Below, piece by piece: positions 27,521-37,009 of a DNA stretch of 64,000 nucleotides. Position 1 is the stretch's first letter. The number at the start of each line of letters is the position of its first letter. The notes under the pieces are model-generated. The model saw only the letters and a program-made list of their open reading frames with translations. It made no database searches and was not told where the DNA came from. Source of the DNA: Mesorhizobium sangaii (GTDB taxonomy: Bacteria; Pseudomonadota; Alphaproteobacteria; Rhizobiales; Rhizobiaceae); the NCBI RefSeq assembly GCF_014207355.1, contig NZ_JACHEF010000002.1:310001-374000 (forward strand). Direction: 5' to 3'. A program made the position numbers and the translations under genes.

Positions 27521-28107
27521 ACCCTCATCACCGTCTTGTCCGACAGCAGCGGCAGCAGCCGCGCCATCGTGCGTGCGGTCACCGCGACGCACCCTTGGGT
27601 CGGCGTGAAGCCGGGCCGCGCCAGATGGAAGAAGATGGCGCTGCCGCGCCCACGCCGGCGCGGCGCCAGGTTCCAGTCGAGCACCAGGCAGGCGTCATAG
27701 AGGCGGTCGTCGCGCCGCATGCGTTCGTGGCTGGCGCCATAGGGAATCTTGACCGGCCTGTTATAGTTGCGGTCGTCAGGCACCTCGCACCAGCCCAGAT
27801 CAGGCCCGATTGGCGTCATCGCCAAACGGGTTTTGCGGCCGCTGGAGAACTGATCTCCCCGGAAATAGCCCGACAGGATTCGCATCGGGGCAAGCGGCGT
27901 GGCGCCGTCGCCTTCACGCTTGTCGGCCGAGATGCCGCCCCGCCCCAGCGCACAGGCAAACACCGTTCTGCCGGCCTGCAGCAGGCCCTGGCTCGGGTTC
28001 CCGGGCCTCGCCCGCACAGTCAGAACGCGCAGCCCTTTTCGCAAATTTGCGCCGGCTGCATTGCGATCGCGTTTTTTCTTGTATGATCGTGCCACGGAAC
28101 AAATCAC
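27511..28107 (-). CDS. L,D-transpeptidase (YkuD) family protein
   Basis: 198 aa. The catalytic motif is FFHLARPGFTPTQGCVAV near 160-177, with the conserved His and nucleophile Cys, matching the HxxxGxxxTxGC pattern of this YkuD subgroup. Such enzymes form 3-3 crosslinks or attach proteins to peptidoglycan. No clear signal peptide is present with the GTG at 28107, though the N-terminus is basic; a downstream start is possible. The stop lies in the decayed end of the octamer array. Divergent from the CenR-like regulator with only 84 bp between. Confidence 0.8.
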   Translation of the reverse strand: MICSVARSYKKKRDRNAAGANLRKGLRVLTVRARPGNPSQGLLQAGRTVFACALGRGGISADKREGDGATPLAPMRILSGYFRGDQFSSGRKTRLAMTPIGPDLGWCEVPDDRNYNRPVKIPYGASHERMRRDDRLYDACLVLDWNLAPRRRGRGSAIFFHLARPGFTPTQGCVAVTARTMARLLPLLSDKTVMRVVR

Positions 28108-28191
28108 TGTGATCGGCTGTTGTGCCGGTCAGCTTCCGCATAAAGAGACAGCGGTCAACTGAATTTTCTTTTCAAAACAACGGATTGATCC

Positions 28192-28875
28192 ATGACTTCA
28201 CGCACCATTCTAATCGTCGACGACGATGACGACCTGCGCGGCACTCTGGTCGAGCAATTGTCCCTCTACGAGGAATTCGACGTGCTGCAGGAATCGACTG
28301 CGGCAAAAGGCGTCGCCACCGCGCGCGGCGGCCTCATCGATCTGCTCATCATGGATGTCGGGCTGCCCGACATGGATGGCCGCGAGGCCGTCAAGATCCT
28401 GCGCAAGGGCGGCTACAAGGCGCCCATCATCATGCTGACCGGCCACGACACCGATTCCGATACGATCCTTGGTCTCGAGGCCGGCGCCAACGACTATGTG
28501 ACGAAGCCGTTCCGCTTCGCCGTGCTGCTGGCGCGCATCCGTGCGCAATTGCGCCAGCATGAGCAGAGCGAGGACGCCACCTTCTCGGTCGGGCCCTACA
28601 CCTTCAAGCCCAGCCAGAAACTGCTGATCGACCCGCGTGGCGGCAAGGTGCGGCTGACGGAGAAGGAGGCCTCGATCATCAAATATCTCTATCGCGCCGA
28701 CCAGAAGGTGGTGACGCGCGACGTGCTGCTCGAGGAGGTGTGGGGCTACAATTCCGGCGTCACCACGCACACGCTGGAAACCCATGTCTACCGGCTGCGC
28801 CAGAAGATCGAGCGCGATCCTTCCAATGCGGAAATTCTTGTGACAGAAAGCGGTGGCTACAAGCTGGTTCCTTAA
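28192..28875 (+). CDS. cenR: OmpR-family response regulator (CenR-like)
   Basis: 227 aa. Receiver with the acidic DDDDD cluster (residues 10-14), phosphoacceptor Asp-55 in LLIMDVGLPDMDGR, the conserved Thr in IIMLTGHD and Lys in NDYVTKPFR. The winged-helix C-terminus has LTEKEASIIKYLYRADQKVV and THTLETHVYRLRQKIERDP. The sequence resembles CenR, an envelope-linked essential regulator of alphaproteobacteria, as far as memory allows; the symbol is a best match, not proven. No kinase gene is adjacent. Divergence from an L,D-transpeptidase gene fits an envelope role. Confidence 0.8.
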   Translation: MTSRTILIVDDDDDLRGTLVEQLSLYEEFDVLQESTAAKGVATARGGLIDLLIMDVGLPDMDGREAVKILRKGGYKAPIIMLTGHDTDSDTILGLEAGANDYVTKPFRFAVLLARIRAQLRQHEQSEDATFSVGPYTFKPSQKLLIDPRGGKVRLTEKEASIIKYLYRADQKVVTRDVLLEEVWGYNSGVTTHTLETHVYRLRQKIERDPSNAEILVTESGGYKLVP

Positions 28876-28994
28876 ACATTTCATTATCCAATGAGCGGCC
28901 GGGCGGGGCCGCATTCGGGTACGATCCAGTTGGAGGGGGTTGTGGATCGTATCGCAGGGGAGGGAATGGACTGACCGTTCGGGGACACAGCTAG

Positions 28995-29450
28995 ATGGCG
29001 TTGGATGACGACATTCGCATCCTGTCCGCCGTGGGGCTCTTCGAGGGCTTCACGCAGGAACAATTGCGTCTGCTCGCCTTCGGCGCCGAGAACACAATAC
29101 TGCTTGCCAACCACAAGCTTTACCGCGAGGACGACGAGGCGGATTCCGCCTATGTCGTGGTCAGCGGGCGCATCGTGCTCTATCGAGAGCAGAATGGCGA
29201 ACGCATCCCGATACGCACGGTCGGCCCCGGCACGATCCTGAGCGAACTGGCATTGATCGCAGACAGCAATCGGCTGACCAGCGCGTCAGCCGAAATCGAT
29301 TCGGAAGTGATACGGCTCAGCCGCAAGATGTTCCGCCGCATCCTCGAAGAATATCCGGAAATCGCGGTGAATCTCCACCAGCGTATCTCCGAGGAATTTC
29401 AGGCACTGATCCGCCGCATCGAGGAACTGGCGCCACGCTTCTCTGGCTAG
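28995..29450 (+). CDS. Stand-alone cyclic nucleotide-binding domain protein
   Basis: 151 aa, a Crp-like cNMP-binding beta-roll without a DNA-binding domain. Conserved elements are ILSAVGLFEGFTQEQLRLLA, DSAYVVVSGRIVLYRE, and GTILSELALIADSNRLTSAS, which is the phosphate-binding cassette with Glu present but the usual Arg near it replaced or shifted. A C-terminal helix (RISEEFQALIRRIEELAPR) ends the protein. It follows the CenR-like gene by 119 bp. Ligand binding and partner are unknown. Confidence 0.82.
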   Translation: MALDDDIRILSAVGLFEGFTQEQLRLLAFGAENTILLANHKLYREDDEADSAYVVVSGRIVLYREQNGERIPIRTVGPGTILSELALIADSNRLTSASAEIDSEVIRLSRKMFRRILEEYPEIAVNLHQRISEEFQALIRRIEELAPRFSG

Positions 29451-29517
29451 TGGCAGCGATAGTTGGTCATCCCGCTGCCCGGACCTTGGGGGGGTGAGGT
29501 CTGGCCGCGACCCAGCT

Positions 29518-30324
29518 CTAATCGAGATCGAACCGCGCGATGACCGGCACATGGTCCGACGGCCGCTCCCAGCCGCGCGCCAGACGCAGGATCTCGTAGC
29601 CGGCAAAATGAGGCACCAGGTTTGGCGAAGACCAGACGTGATCGAGCCGTCGGCCACGGTCCGAGGCCTGCCAGTCCTGCGCGCGATAGCTCCACCAGGT
29701 GTAGAGCTTCTGCTCCTGCGGAATATTGAGCCGCATCAGGTCGACCCAGTTGCCGGCCAGCCGCATCGCCTCGAAGCTTTCCGTCTCGACCGGCGTGTGG
29801 CTGACCACGTTGAGCAACTGCTTGTGCGACCAGACGTCGTGTTCGAGCGGGGCGATGTTGAGGTCGCCGACCAGGACCGAGCCTGACACCTCGTCATGTT
29901 CGGCACGGATGGCATTCATCTCGGCAACGAAATCGAGCTTGTGCTTGAACTTCCTGTTGATGACAGGATCCGGTTCGTCGCCGCCCGCCGGAACGTAGAA
30001 ATTATGCAACAGGATGGCCTTGCCGCCGGCCCGCACTGTCACCGACAGGTGCCGGCTGTCCTCGATCTCGCAGAAGCGGCGCCTTTCGACCACCTCGATG
30101 GGCCGCCGCGCCACCGTGGCGACACCGTGGTAGCCCTTCTGGCCGTGGAAGGCGATGTGCTCGTAGCCGAGCTTACGGAACGCCTTTTCGGGAAACAATT
30201 CGTCCGGAACTTTGGTCTCCTGCAGGCAGAGCACATCCGGCGCATGCTCGACAAGCAGGCGTTCGACGATCGGCATGCGCAGGCGAACGGAATTGATGTT
30301 CCAGGTGGCAATGGAAAAGGGCAT
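29518..30324 (-). CDS. xthA: Exodeoxyribonuclease III
   Basis: Mg-dependent AP endonuclease and 3'-5' exonuclease in base-excision repair. 268 aa, standard length. Motifs of the endonuclease/exonuclease/phosphatase fold: ATWNINSVRLRMPIVERLL, CLQETKVPDELFP with the metal-binding Glu, NFYVPAGGDEPD, LVGDLNIAPLEHDVW with Asp/Asn, and the terminal SDHVPVIARFDLD with the catalytic His. ATG at 30324. Convergent with the cNMP-binding gene. Confidence 0.95.
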   Translation of the reverse strand: MPFSIATWNINSVRLRMPIVERLLVEHAPDVLCLQETKVPDELFPEKAFRKLGYEHIAFHGQKGYHGVATVARRPIEVVERRRFCEIEDSRHLSVTVRAGGKAILLHNFYVPAGGDEPDPVINRKFKHKLDFVAEMNAIRAEHDEVSGSVLVGDLNIAPLEHDVWSHKQLLNVVSHTPVETESFEAMRLAGNWVDLMRLNIPQEQKLYTWWSYRAQDWQASDRGRRLDHVWSSPNLVPHFAGYEILRLARGWERPSDHVPVIARFDLD

Positions 30325-30502
30325 TCGGCAATCCAGGACAGCGTATGGCCAGCCAGAACCAACGGGCCCTGGCGGGCAAGACGCCTTTTGACGGAGTCAG
30401 TCCGGGAAACTGCCAGCCGCAAGCCGCAAAGACAAGCCGGCCCCCGCCCGGCGAGGCGCGACCCAGGGCTTTCCACAGCTATTGACGCGATTGGTCCTGG
30501 GA

Positions 30503-30627
30503 CGGTTCATCGTTTCACAGAAACGCAGAACCGCTCTATCTCTTTGTTTTAACGCAATTCCCCAGGGAAAGCGCTACGCGCTTTTCCCGGGAAAACCGTT
30601 TCACACTTTCCTGGATTTGCTCTACCG
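30503..30627. repeat. Composite rhizobial intergenic repeat with hairpin
   Basis: Contains AGAACCGCTCTATCTC, ACGCAATTCCCCAGGG, then a hairpin GGGAAAGCGC-TAC-GCGCTTTTCCC (30564-30587) and AAACCGTTTCACACTTTCCT. The same words occur at 4689, 34964 and 45043. It sits directly after the lolA stop on the minus strand, so the hairpin may also terminate or stabilise the lolA transcript. Confidence 0.6.
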
Positions 30628-31317
30628 CGCCCTGGTGTTGACTTCGCGATTCGCACTGTAGTCGATGGCGAAGGTGTCGGCGGCGAAGCTGACGCCTTCC
30701 TTGACGTTGAAGATCATCACCGTCGTGTCCTTGCCCTGTGCGTCGGTGATCGTCCACTGACGCAGCTCGTAGGATTTGGGATCGAACATCATCGTGATCT
30801 TCGAATTGCCGAACACCGATTTGTCGGCGAGCTGGATGGTGGTGAGGTCGTCTTCCTGCTTGACACTTTTGACGCGGTCGCCGGAGAGATCGATCTTGTC
30901 GTCGAGCAGCAGCTTCAGCGGCGTCTTCGACAGCGGATAGAGATCGGAGGTGTTAAGCCTCTTGTTCAGGATGACCACGGACTTGCCGTCTGAAATGACC
31001 CGGAAATTTGACGCGCCGTCATAGTTGAAGCGGATCTTGCCCGGCCGTTCGAGGAAGAACTTGCCGCCGGTCTGCTCGCCCTTGGGGCCGAACTGCACGA
31101 ATTCGCCGCTCATCGATTTGACCGAGGAAAAATGGTCGGCGATCTTCTGTGCGGCCGGCGGCACGGCCGCCTGCGCCGAAGCCAGCAGCTGGAAGCCGGG
31201 CATCACGTTGAAGGCTGCCGCCCCTGCAAACGCCAGGCCGAGCCCGAGCAAGTGGCGCCGGGTGGGAGCAAAACTGCGGAGCGCTGAAGGATCGTTTTTC
31301 ATGTCGGTCACTCTCAT
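30622..31317 (-). CDS. lolA: Outer-membrane lipoprotein carrier protein LolA-like
   Basis: 231 aa. The N-terminus has a twin-arginine-like signal (TRRHLLGLGLAFAGAAA) before the LolA fold, whose segments FSSVKSMSGEFVQFGPKGEQ, GKIRFNYDGASNFRVISDG, LYPLSKTPLKLLL and YELRQWTITDAQG are typical. LolA shuttles lipoproteins through the periplasm to the outer membrane. Start at 31317 has AGGAA a few bases upstream; a second ATG five codons later is possible. It is 131 bp downstream of ftsK in the same direction, a conserved ftsK-lolA pairing. Confidence 0.9.
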   Translation of the reverse strand: MRVTDMKNDPSALRSFAPTRRHLLGLGLAFAGAAAFNVMPGFQLLASAQAAVPPAAQKIADHFSSVKSMSGEFVQFGPKGEQTGGKFFLERPGKIRFNYDGASNFRVISDGKSVVILNKRLNTSDLYPLSKTPLKLLLDDKIDLSGDRVKSVKQEDDLTTIQLADKSVFGNSKITMMFDPKSYELRQWTITDAQGKDTTVMIFNVKEGVSFAADTFAIDYSANREVNTRAR

Positions 31318-31448
31318 CTGATTCCTGAGTTGCTCTAGTGCTTGGACCCCCAGTTGGGCTGAAGTTTGGCGAGTCAGACGCGCCTCATTCGCTTCAACGC
31401 CCTGAACGGTTCAAGGTTGCGAGACAGGAGATATCACAAGGGTCACGG

Positions 31449-34127
31449 TCAGAACTTGTCCTCTTCGGTCGGCACCAGGATCTCGCGCTTGCCGGCATGG
31501 TTGGCCGGGCCGACGATCCCCTCCTTCTCCATTTTCTCGATGATCGAGGCGGCGCGGTTGTAGCCGATGCCCAGCCGGCGCTGGATGTAGCTGGTGGAAG
31601 CCTTGCCGTCGCGCAGCACCACGGAAACCGCCTGATCGTAAGGATCATCGGAATCCTCGAAATTGCTGTTGCCGCCGCCACCGCCCGAACCGCCCTTGCC
31701 CGACGGCTCGTCGTCGTCCTCGCCATCGTCCTCGGTGATGGCATCGAGATACTCCGGCACGCCCTGCAGCTTCAGATGCGCGACGATCTTCTCGACCTCT
31801 TCATCGGCGACGAACGGGCCGTGCACGCGCTGGATACGGCCGCCGCCGGCCATGTAGAGCATGTCGCCCATCCCGAGCAGCTGCTCGGCGCCCTGCTCGC
31901 CCAAGATGGTGCGGCTGTCGATCTTCGACGTCACCTGGAAGGAGATGCGTGTCGGGAAATTGGCCTTGATGGTGCCGGTGATGACGTCGACCGACGGGCG
32001 CTGTGTCGCCATGATGACATGGATGCCGGCGGCGCGCGCCATCTGCGCCAGGCGTTGCACCGCACCTTCGATGTCCTTGCCGGCGACCATCATCAGGTCG
32101 GCCATCTCGTCGATGATGACGACGATATAGGGCATCGGCTCGAGGTCCAGATTCTCCGTCTCGTAGATCGCCTCGCCGGTCTGGCGGTCGAAACCGGTCT
32201 GCACGGTGCGCGAGATCTTTTCGCCCTTCTTGTCGGCTTGCTGCACACGGGCGTTGAAACCATCGATGTTGCGCACGCCGACCTTCGACATCTTGCGGTA
32301 GCGGTCCTCCATCTCGCGCACAGTCCATTTCAGCGCCACCACCGCCTTCTTCGGATCGGTGACCACCGGCGTGAGCAGATGCGGAATACCGTCATAGACC
32401 GACAGTTCCAGCATTTTCGGATCGATCATGATCAGCCGGCAATCCTGCGGCGTCAGCCGGTAGAGCAGCGACAGGATCATGGTGTTGATGGCGACGGACT
32501 TGCCCGAGCCGGTGGTGCCGGCGACCAGCACGTGCGGCATCTTGGCGATGTCGACGATGACCGCCTCGCCATTGATGGTCTTGCCCAGCGCCAGCGCCAG
32601 CTTGGCCTTCGTCGTTTCGAAGTCGCGGCTGGCCAGGATCTCCCGGAGATAGACGGTTTCGCGCTTGGCGTTCGGCAGTTCGATGCCGATGGCGTTGCGG
32701 CCGGGCACCACGGCGACGCGGCAAGCGATGGCGCTCATCGAGCGGGCGATGTCGTCGGACAGGCCGATGACGCGCGACGATTTGATGCCGGGCGCCGGTT
32801 CGAGCTCGTAGAGCGTGACGACGGGACCGGGGCGGACGGCGATGATCTCGCCCTTGACGCCGAAATCCTCCAGCACGCCCTCGAGCAGGCGGGCATTTTG
32901 TTCCAGCGCGTCCTTGGACAGGCTGGCATCGCGCACCACGTTCTTCGGTTCGGACAGGAAATGCAGCGACGGCATCTCGAATTTTTCCGAGCCGATCAGC
33001 GATGTCTGCGCCTCGCGCTGGACACGGGCGCCCGGAGCCGGACGCGGCGCCGGCGCCTCGACGCGGGTGGCGGCATCGGAGCGGAATTGCTGCACCCTGC
33101 CCGTCGGCGCCGAACGGCGTTGCACGACGGGCTCATCGTCGAAATCGGCATCTTCGCCATTGTCGAAGCGATCGCCGAAGACATCGTCATCATCCGGATC
33201 GACCGAAATGCTGCGGTCATTGACCATGGCGGCGAAGAATTCGGGCTCGACGCGGGCGCGGCCATCCGGGCTCATCCGCGATTCCGCGAACTCGGCCGAT
33301 TCGACCCGTTCGGCGGCGCGCCGCCAGCCGCTCGCGCGCGGCTCCATCTCCGGCTCATACTCCTCCCGCTCCTGCCTGCGGCGCACGGCGCGGCGGTGCA
33401 TCCAGGCGCGCAGCGACAGCCACCAGTGGGTGATGGCGCCAAGCGCCAGAATGCCTTCGTCGCCTTCATCCTCGTCATTGTCGAACAAGAGGTCGTCCTC
33501 GCGCGGATCGGCGGCAGGCTCGTCCTCCATCACGGCGAAGCCGTTCTTGCGTCCGATCAGCGCCGAACCGTGGGCAAAGAGCCACAGCGCGGGTGCGGCC
33601 AGCAAGAAGGCGATGATGCTGGCGAACAGCCCGGTCGGATAGCCGCCGATGACAACCCCGGGGATCTTCAGCACCATGTCGCCGAACACGCCGCCGAGGC
33701 CGGTGGGCAGCGGCCAGGTCTTGGGCGGCACCACGCAGCCGGCCATTGCCGCGGCGAGCAGGGCGAAGCCGAACCACGAAAGCCCGCGCCTGGGCAGCCT
33801 GTCGACGCCGCGCGCGGAAAACAGCAGGAAGCCCCAGATCACGGTCGGAGCCAGGGCCGCGACGGCGGCAAGGCCGAAGAACTGCATGGCAAGGTCGGAG
33901 AATACAGCACCCGCATAGCCCATGGCGTTGGTGACGGTGTTGTTCGTCGCGTGCGAGAAGCTCGGATCGGCGACATTCCAGGTGGCAAGGCTGGCGACGC
34001 CGAAGGCGGCCAGCACGAACAGTCCGGCGCCGACCAGCCGCCCGACCTGGCGCCGCGCGAACGCCTGGATGCCGTGCCCCGTATCGGCCAGCGCGAGCGG
34101 TGCTGAAGCCCCTGAACGCATGCTCAT
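31449..34127 (-). CDS. ftsK: DNA translocase FtsK
   Basis: 892 aa. Four N-terminal membrane helices (to about 190) anchor it at the septum; an acidic and Arg/Pro-rich linker (190-400) follows. The motor has [20 protein letters not shown], Walker [21 protein letters not shown] near 535, Walker [15 protein letters not shown] and the sensor [20 protein letters not shown]. The C-terminal gamma winged helix ([20 protein letters not shown]) would read orientation motifs and contact XerD. It pumps chromosome termini at division. An in-frame ATG two codons later (34121) has the better-spaced ribosome site. Confidence 0.97.
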   Translation of the reverse strand: MSMRSGASAPLALADTGHGIQAFARRQVGRLVGAGLFVLAAFGVASLATWNVADPSFSHATNNTVTNAMGYAGAVFSDLAMQFFGLAAVAALAPTVIWGFLLFSARGVDRLPRRGLSWFGFALLAAAMAGCVVPPKTWPLPTGLGGVFGDMVLKIPGVVIGGYPTGLFASIIAFLLAAPALWLFAHGSALIGRKNGFAVMEDEPAADPREDDLLFDNDEDEGDEGILALGAITHWWLSLRAWMHRRAVRRRQEREEYEPEMEPRASGWRRAAERVESAEFAESRMSPDGRARVEPEFFAAMVNDRSISVDPDDDDVFGDRFDNGEDADFDDEPVVQRRSAPTGRVQQFRSDAATRVEAPAPRPAPGARVQREAQTSLIGSEKFEMPSLHFLSEPKNVVRDASLSKDALEQNARLLEGVLEDFGVKGEIIAVRPGPVVTLYELEPAPGIKSSRVIGLSDDIARSMSAIACRVAVVPGRNAIGIELPNAKRETVYLREILASRDFETTKAKLALALGKTINGEAVIVDIAKMPHVLVAGTTGSGKSVAINTMILSLLYRLTPQDCRLIMIDPKMLELSVYDGIPHLLTPVVTDPKKAVVALKWTVREMEDRYRKMSKVGVRNIDGFNARVQQADKKGEKISRTVQTGFDRQTGEAIYETENLDLEPMPYIVVIIDEMADLMMVAGKDIEGAVQRLAQMARAAGIHVIMATQRPSVDVITGTIKANFPTRISFQVTSKIDSRTILGEQGAEQLLGMGDMLYMAGGGRIQRVHGPFVADEEVEKIVAHLKLQGVPEYLDAITEDDGEDDDEPSGKGGSGGGGGNSNFEDSDDPYDQAVSVVLRDGKASTSYIQRRLGIGYNRAASIIEKMEKEGIVGPANHAGKREILVPTEEDKF

Positions 34128-34335
34128 CCCCGTCTGTCATTGCTTCGCGCGGGTGCGTGGCGCACTCCGGCAGATTCGGGTCTCAGACTATCGGCGGGAA
34201 GGTTAAGGGCGCATTAACTATAAGAAGTTGAGATGATCAAACCTCGTTACCGCCGGTTGAGCCGCTAGCTGCCCAGGGGAGCGACCTGAGAACGGGCCGT
34301 GACGTCGCCGCAGGGCCGCCATTGTGGGTAGAGGC

Positions 34336-34707
34336 ATGCAATCTGTCATCCTTCGCGTGGCGGTTCTTGGCTGGGCAGGGCTCAGTCTCCTGCTCGCTTT
34401 GCACTGGTTTGTCGAACTCGGCATGGTGGGCTTCCCGGATGGCTACGTGACGCCCTTTGCAAGAGCGACCGGCCCGCTGCTGCACACCCTCGCCACCGCC
34501 TGTCTGATGCAGGGCGTGTATTTTCTGTACAGGGGTCTTTTCGGCAAGGGATTGGGATTGCTGGGGCTCGGCCTGCAGATTTTGATCGCGGCCGTCCTGA
34601 CGGTGGCGCCTGTGCTGATTGTCAGGAATTGCCCTCATTCCCAGACATGCAGCAGCGCCTATGAGGCGCTGACAAACACCATGATGGACGACGGCGCCGG
34701 CGGATAG
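34336..34707 (+). CDS. Hypothetical small membrane protein
   Basis: 123 aa, not recognised. Three hydrophobic helices (about 4-28, 45-68 and 76-98: VILRVAVLGWAGLSLLLALH, LLHTLATACLMQGVYFLY, LGLQILIAAVLTVAPVLIV) and a C-terminal soluble tail with a Cys pair (RNCPHSQTC). ATG at 34336 is preferred over the GTG four codons upstream. It is divergent from ftsK and stands alone. Codon and composition look coding, and the hydropathy pattern is regular, but I cannot name a family. Confidence 0.6.
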   Translation: MQSVILRVAVLGWAGLSLLLALHWFVELGMVGFPDGYVTPFARATGPLLHTLATACLMQGVYFLYRGLFGKGLGLLGLGLQILIAAVLTVAPVLIVRNCPHSQTCSSAYEALTNTMMDDGAGG

Positions 34708-34893
34708 AGTTGCCGCCGGAACGGTTTGTCGGGAGATCCTGCTCAATCCCTGTCCACACGCAGCCTCGCAGGGTGCACAGGGCACGCCATAGTTTGGCAG
34801 AAAAGATCGAACCTCGGCTCGATCAAGACGCCTGTCGGTTGGCGCCGCCAAGCGTCTGCAGGGTCGCACAGAACTCGGCGTGGTACCAAAAAA

Positions 34894-34918
34894 GAGGCCC
34901 GGAACGTGTCCGGGCCTC
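34894..34918 (-). terminator. Rho-independent terminator, amtB side
   Basis: Perfect 10-bp stem GAGGCCCGGA / TCCGGGCCTC with loop ACGTG. Read on the minus strand it is followed by TTTTTTGG, the U-tract of an intrinsic terminator. It is about 150 bp beyond the amtB stop and closes the glnK-amtB transcript. Confidence 0.75.
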
Positions 34919-34963
34919 AATGCGTGACCTCCTTTCGGGAGCGTCACGACGGGATCTTTCGAG

Positions 34964-35007
34964 GCAATTCCAGGAAAAGCGGCTGCGGTTTTCCGTTCGG
35001 AATTGCG
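34964..35007. repeat. Intergenic hairpin repeat (GCAATTCC...GGAATTGC)
   Basis: GCAATTCCAGGAAAAGCGG opens and TTCCGTTCGGAATTGC closes this inverted repeat. The word CAATTCCAGGAAAAG is shared with the repeats at 4689 and 30503, marking it as a member of the same dispersed family. Confidence 0.55.
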
Positions 35008-35019
35008 TAGGCAGATAAG

Positions 35020-35051
35020 GGGGCCGGCGGGAGGAGGGTTCCGCCGGCCCC
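35020..35051 (-). terminator. GC-rich hairpin just after amtB
   Basis: Perfect 11-bp stem GGGGCCGGCGG / CCGCCGGCCCC with a 10-base loop, 16 bp past the amtB stop. It lacks a U-tract on the minus strand, so it may be a 3'-end stabilising hairpin or pause site, with the true terminator at 34894. Confidence 0.5.
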
Positions 35052-35066
35052 TTGGCTAAGCTGGCC

Positions 35067-36422
35067 TTACGGCACCACTTCGCCATGCTGGGAGATGTCG
35101 AGGCCCTCGACCTCTTCCTGGGTCGTCGGACGCAGGCCGACCAGCGCCTTGACGATGTAGAGGATCACGAAGGTGGCGATGCCCGTCCACACGATGGTGA
35201 CGGCGACGCCGTAGATCTGCTTGCCGAGCGAAGCACCCGACGACAGGCTGTTGATCGCCGGATCGGCGAGCACGCCGGTGAGCAGGGCGCCGATGATGCC
35301 GCCGACGCCGTGCACGCCGAACGCATCGAGCGAGTCGTCATAGCCGAACATATGCTTGACCTTGACCGCCGAGAGGTAGCAGACGACGCCGGCGACGATG
35401 CCGACGATGAAGGCGCCGGTCGGGTTGACGAAGCCGGAAGCCGGCGTCACCGCCACCAGGCCGGCGACGGCACCCGAGATGATGCCGAGCACGGAGGGCT
35501 TCTTGGCGACGATCCATTCGGCGAACATCCAGGCCAGCGCCGCCGCTGCGGTGGCAACCTGGGTGTTGAGCATGGCGGCACCGGCGAGGCCGTCGGCAGC
35601 CAGTTCCGAACCGGCGTTGAAGCCGAACCAGCCGACCCACAGCAGCGAAGCACCGATCACCGAGTAGACCAGGTTGTGCGGCGCCATGTTGGTGGTGCCG
35701 TAGCCTTCGCGCTTGCCGAGAACCAGGGCGCAGACCAGACCGGCGACACCGGCGTTGATGTGGACGACCGTACCGCCGGCGAAGTCGAGCACGCCAGCCG
35801 TGCCGAGGAAGCCGCCACCCCAGACCCAATGCGCGATCGGCACGTAGACGACCAGAAGCCACAGAGCCATGAAGATCAGCAGCGCCGAGAATTTGAAGCG
35901 TTCGGCGAAGGCGCCGGCAATCAGCGCCGGGGTGATGATGGCGAAGGTCATCTGGAACATCGAGAAGACGAATTCAGGAATGTTCGCGACGCCCGGCAGC
36001 CACAGCGAGGCAGTGGTGATGCCGTGATGGAAGAATTTCGAGGTGCCGCCGAGATAGGCATTCATCCCGCCGCCGTCGGAGAAGGCCAGCGAATAGCCGA
36101 ACATGAACCACAGCACCGTCACCAGGCAGGTGATGGCAAAGCTCTGCATGATGGTGGCGAGCACGTTCTTCTTGCGCACCATGCCCCCGTAAAACAGCGC
36201 CAGGCCCGGAATGGTCATCATCAGCACCAGCGCCGTCGAGGTCAGCATCCAGGCGGTGTTGCCGGTGTCGAGCACCGGGGTGGGGGCGGCAGCCGGCGCA
36301 GCCGCGGCTGCGGCGGGAGCCGCTTCCTGCGCGAAGGCGGCGACCGTGCCCAATGCTGCGAGAGCGAGCGAGCCCAAAAGGGCGGCACGTCCCGTCGTCT
36401 TCAAGGTGGAAGGAATATTCAT
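35067..36422 (-). CDS. amtB: Ammonium transporter AmtB
   Basis: Trimeric inner-membrane NH4+/NH3 channel. 451 aa: a cleavable signal-like N-terminus with a long Ala/Pro stretch (to about 50), then 11 membrane helices. Family motifs are GNTAWMLTSTALVLMMTIPG, PGLALFYGGMVRKKNVL, DFAGGTVVHINAGVAGLV with the first pore His, and AFGVHGVGGIIGALLTGV with the second pore His. Start ATG 36422 has GGAGAG five bases upstream. It lies 31 bp after glnK, the classic nitrogen-regulated pair. Confidence 0.97.
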   Translation of the reverse strand: MNIPSTLKTTGRAALLGSLALAALGTVAAFAQEAAPAAAAAAPAAAPTPVLDTGNTAWMLTSTALVLMMTIPGLALFYGGMVRKKNVLATIMQSFAITCLVTVLWFMFGYSLAFSDGGGMNAYLGGTSKFFHHGITTASLWLPGVANIPEFVFSMFQMTFAIITPALIAGAFAERFKFSALLIFMALWLLVVYVPIAHWVWGGGFLGTAGVLDFAGGTVVHINAGVAGLVCALVLGKREGYGTTNMAPHNLVYSVIGASLLWVGWFGFNAGSELAADGLAGAAMLNTQVATAAAALAWMFAEWIVAKKPSVLGIISGAVAGLVAVTPASGFVNPTGAFIVGIVAGVVCYLSAVKVKHMFGYDDSLDAFGVHGVGGIIGALLTGVLADPAINSLSSGASLGKQIYGVAVTIVWTGIATFVILYIVKALVGLRPTTQEEVEGLDISQHGEVVP

Positions 36423-36453
36423 TGAACTCTCCATTGGAATACGTGTTCGCCGC

Positions 36454-36798
<345 letters not shown>

Positions 36799-36874
36799 TC
36801 ACCCTTTGCTGTTGCGGTCCCCCGCGTTTGCACGACTTCACCGAACCCAAAGAGCCGGAGAGTGCCCACGAGGA

Positions 36875-36890
36875 TTCAAGCTCCGTGCCA
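36875..36890 (-). promoter_or_regulatory. Sigma-54 (-24/-12) promoter of glnK-amtB
   Basis: On the minus strand the sequence is TGGCACGGAGCTTGAA. It matches the -24/-12 consensus TGGCACR-N4-TTGCW at all fixed positions but one (TTGAA for TTGCA), with exact spacing, 83 bp upstream of the glnK ATG. This is the promoter type expected for NtrC-activated glnK-amtB genes. Confidence 0.75.
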
Positions 36891-37009
36891 ATTGCCGAAG
36901 CAGGGTGTTAACCTGTTGTAAACAAAGGAATTGAGGCCGCTTGAGCGACGACGTGCCCGCAACGGCGGCACATCACTTGCTTAAAAATTAGGCAATTTTC
37001 TCAAAATGC

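Noticed and set aside
29452-29479. Terminator between the cNMP-binding gene and xthA
   Set aside because: A 7-bp stem GGCAGCG/CGCTGCC exists, but the loop is long and there is no T-tract, so support is too weak.
31338-34106. 922-codon plus-strand frame opposite ftsK
   Set aside because: Typical GC-rich antisense open frame: His/Arg/Asp-rich, no motif.
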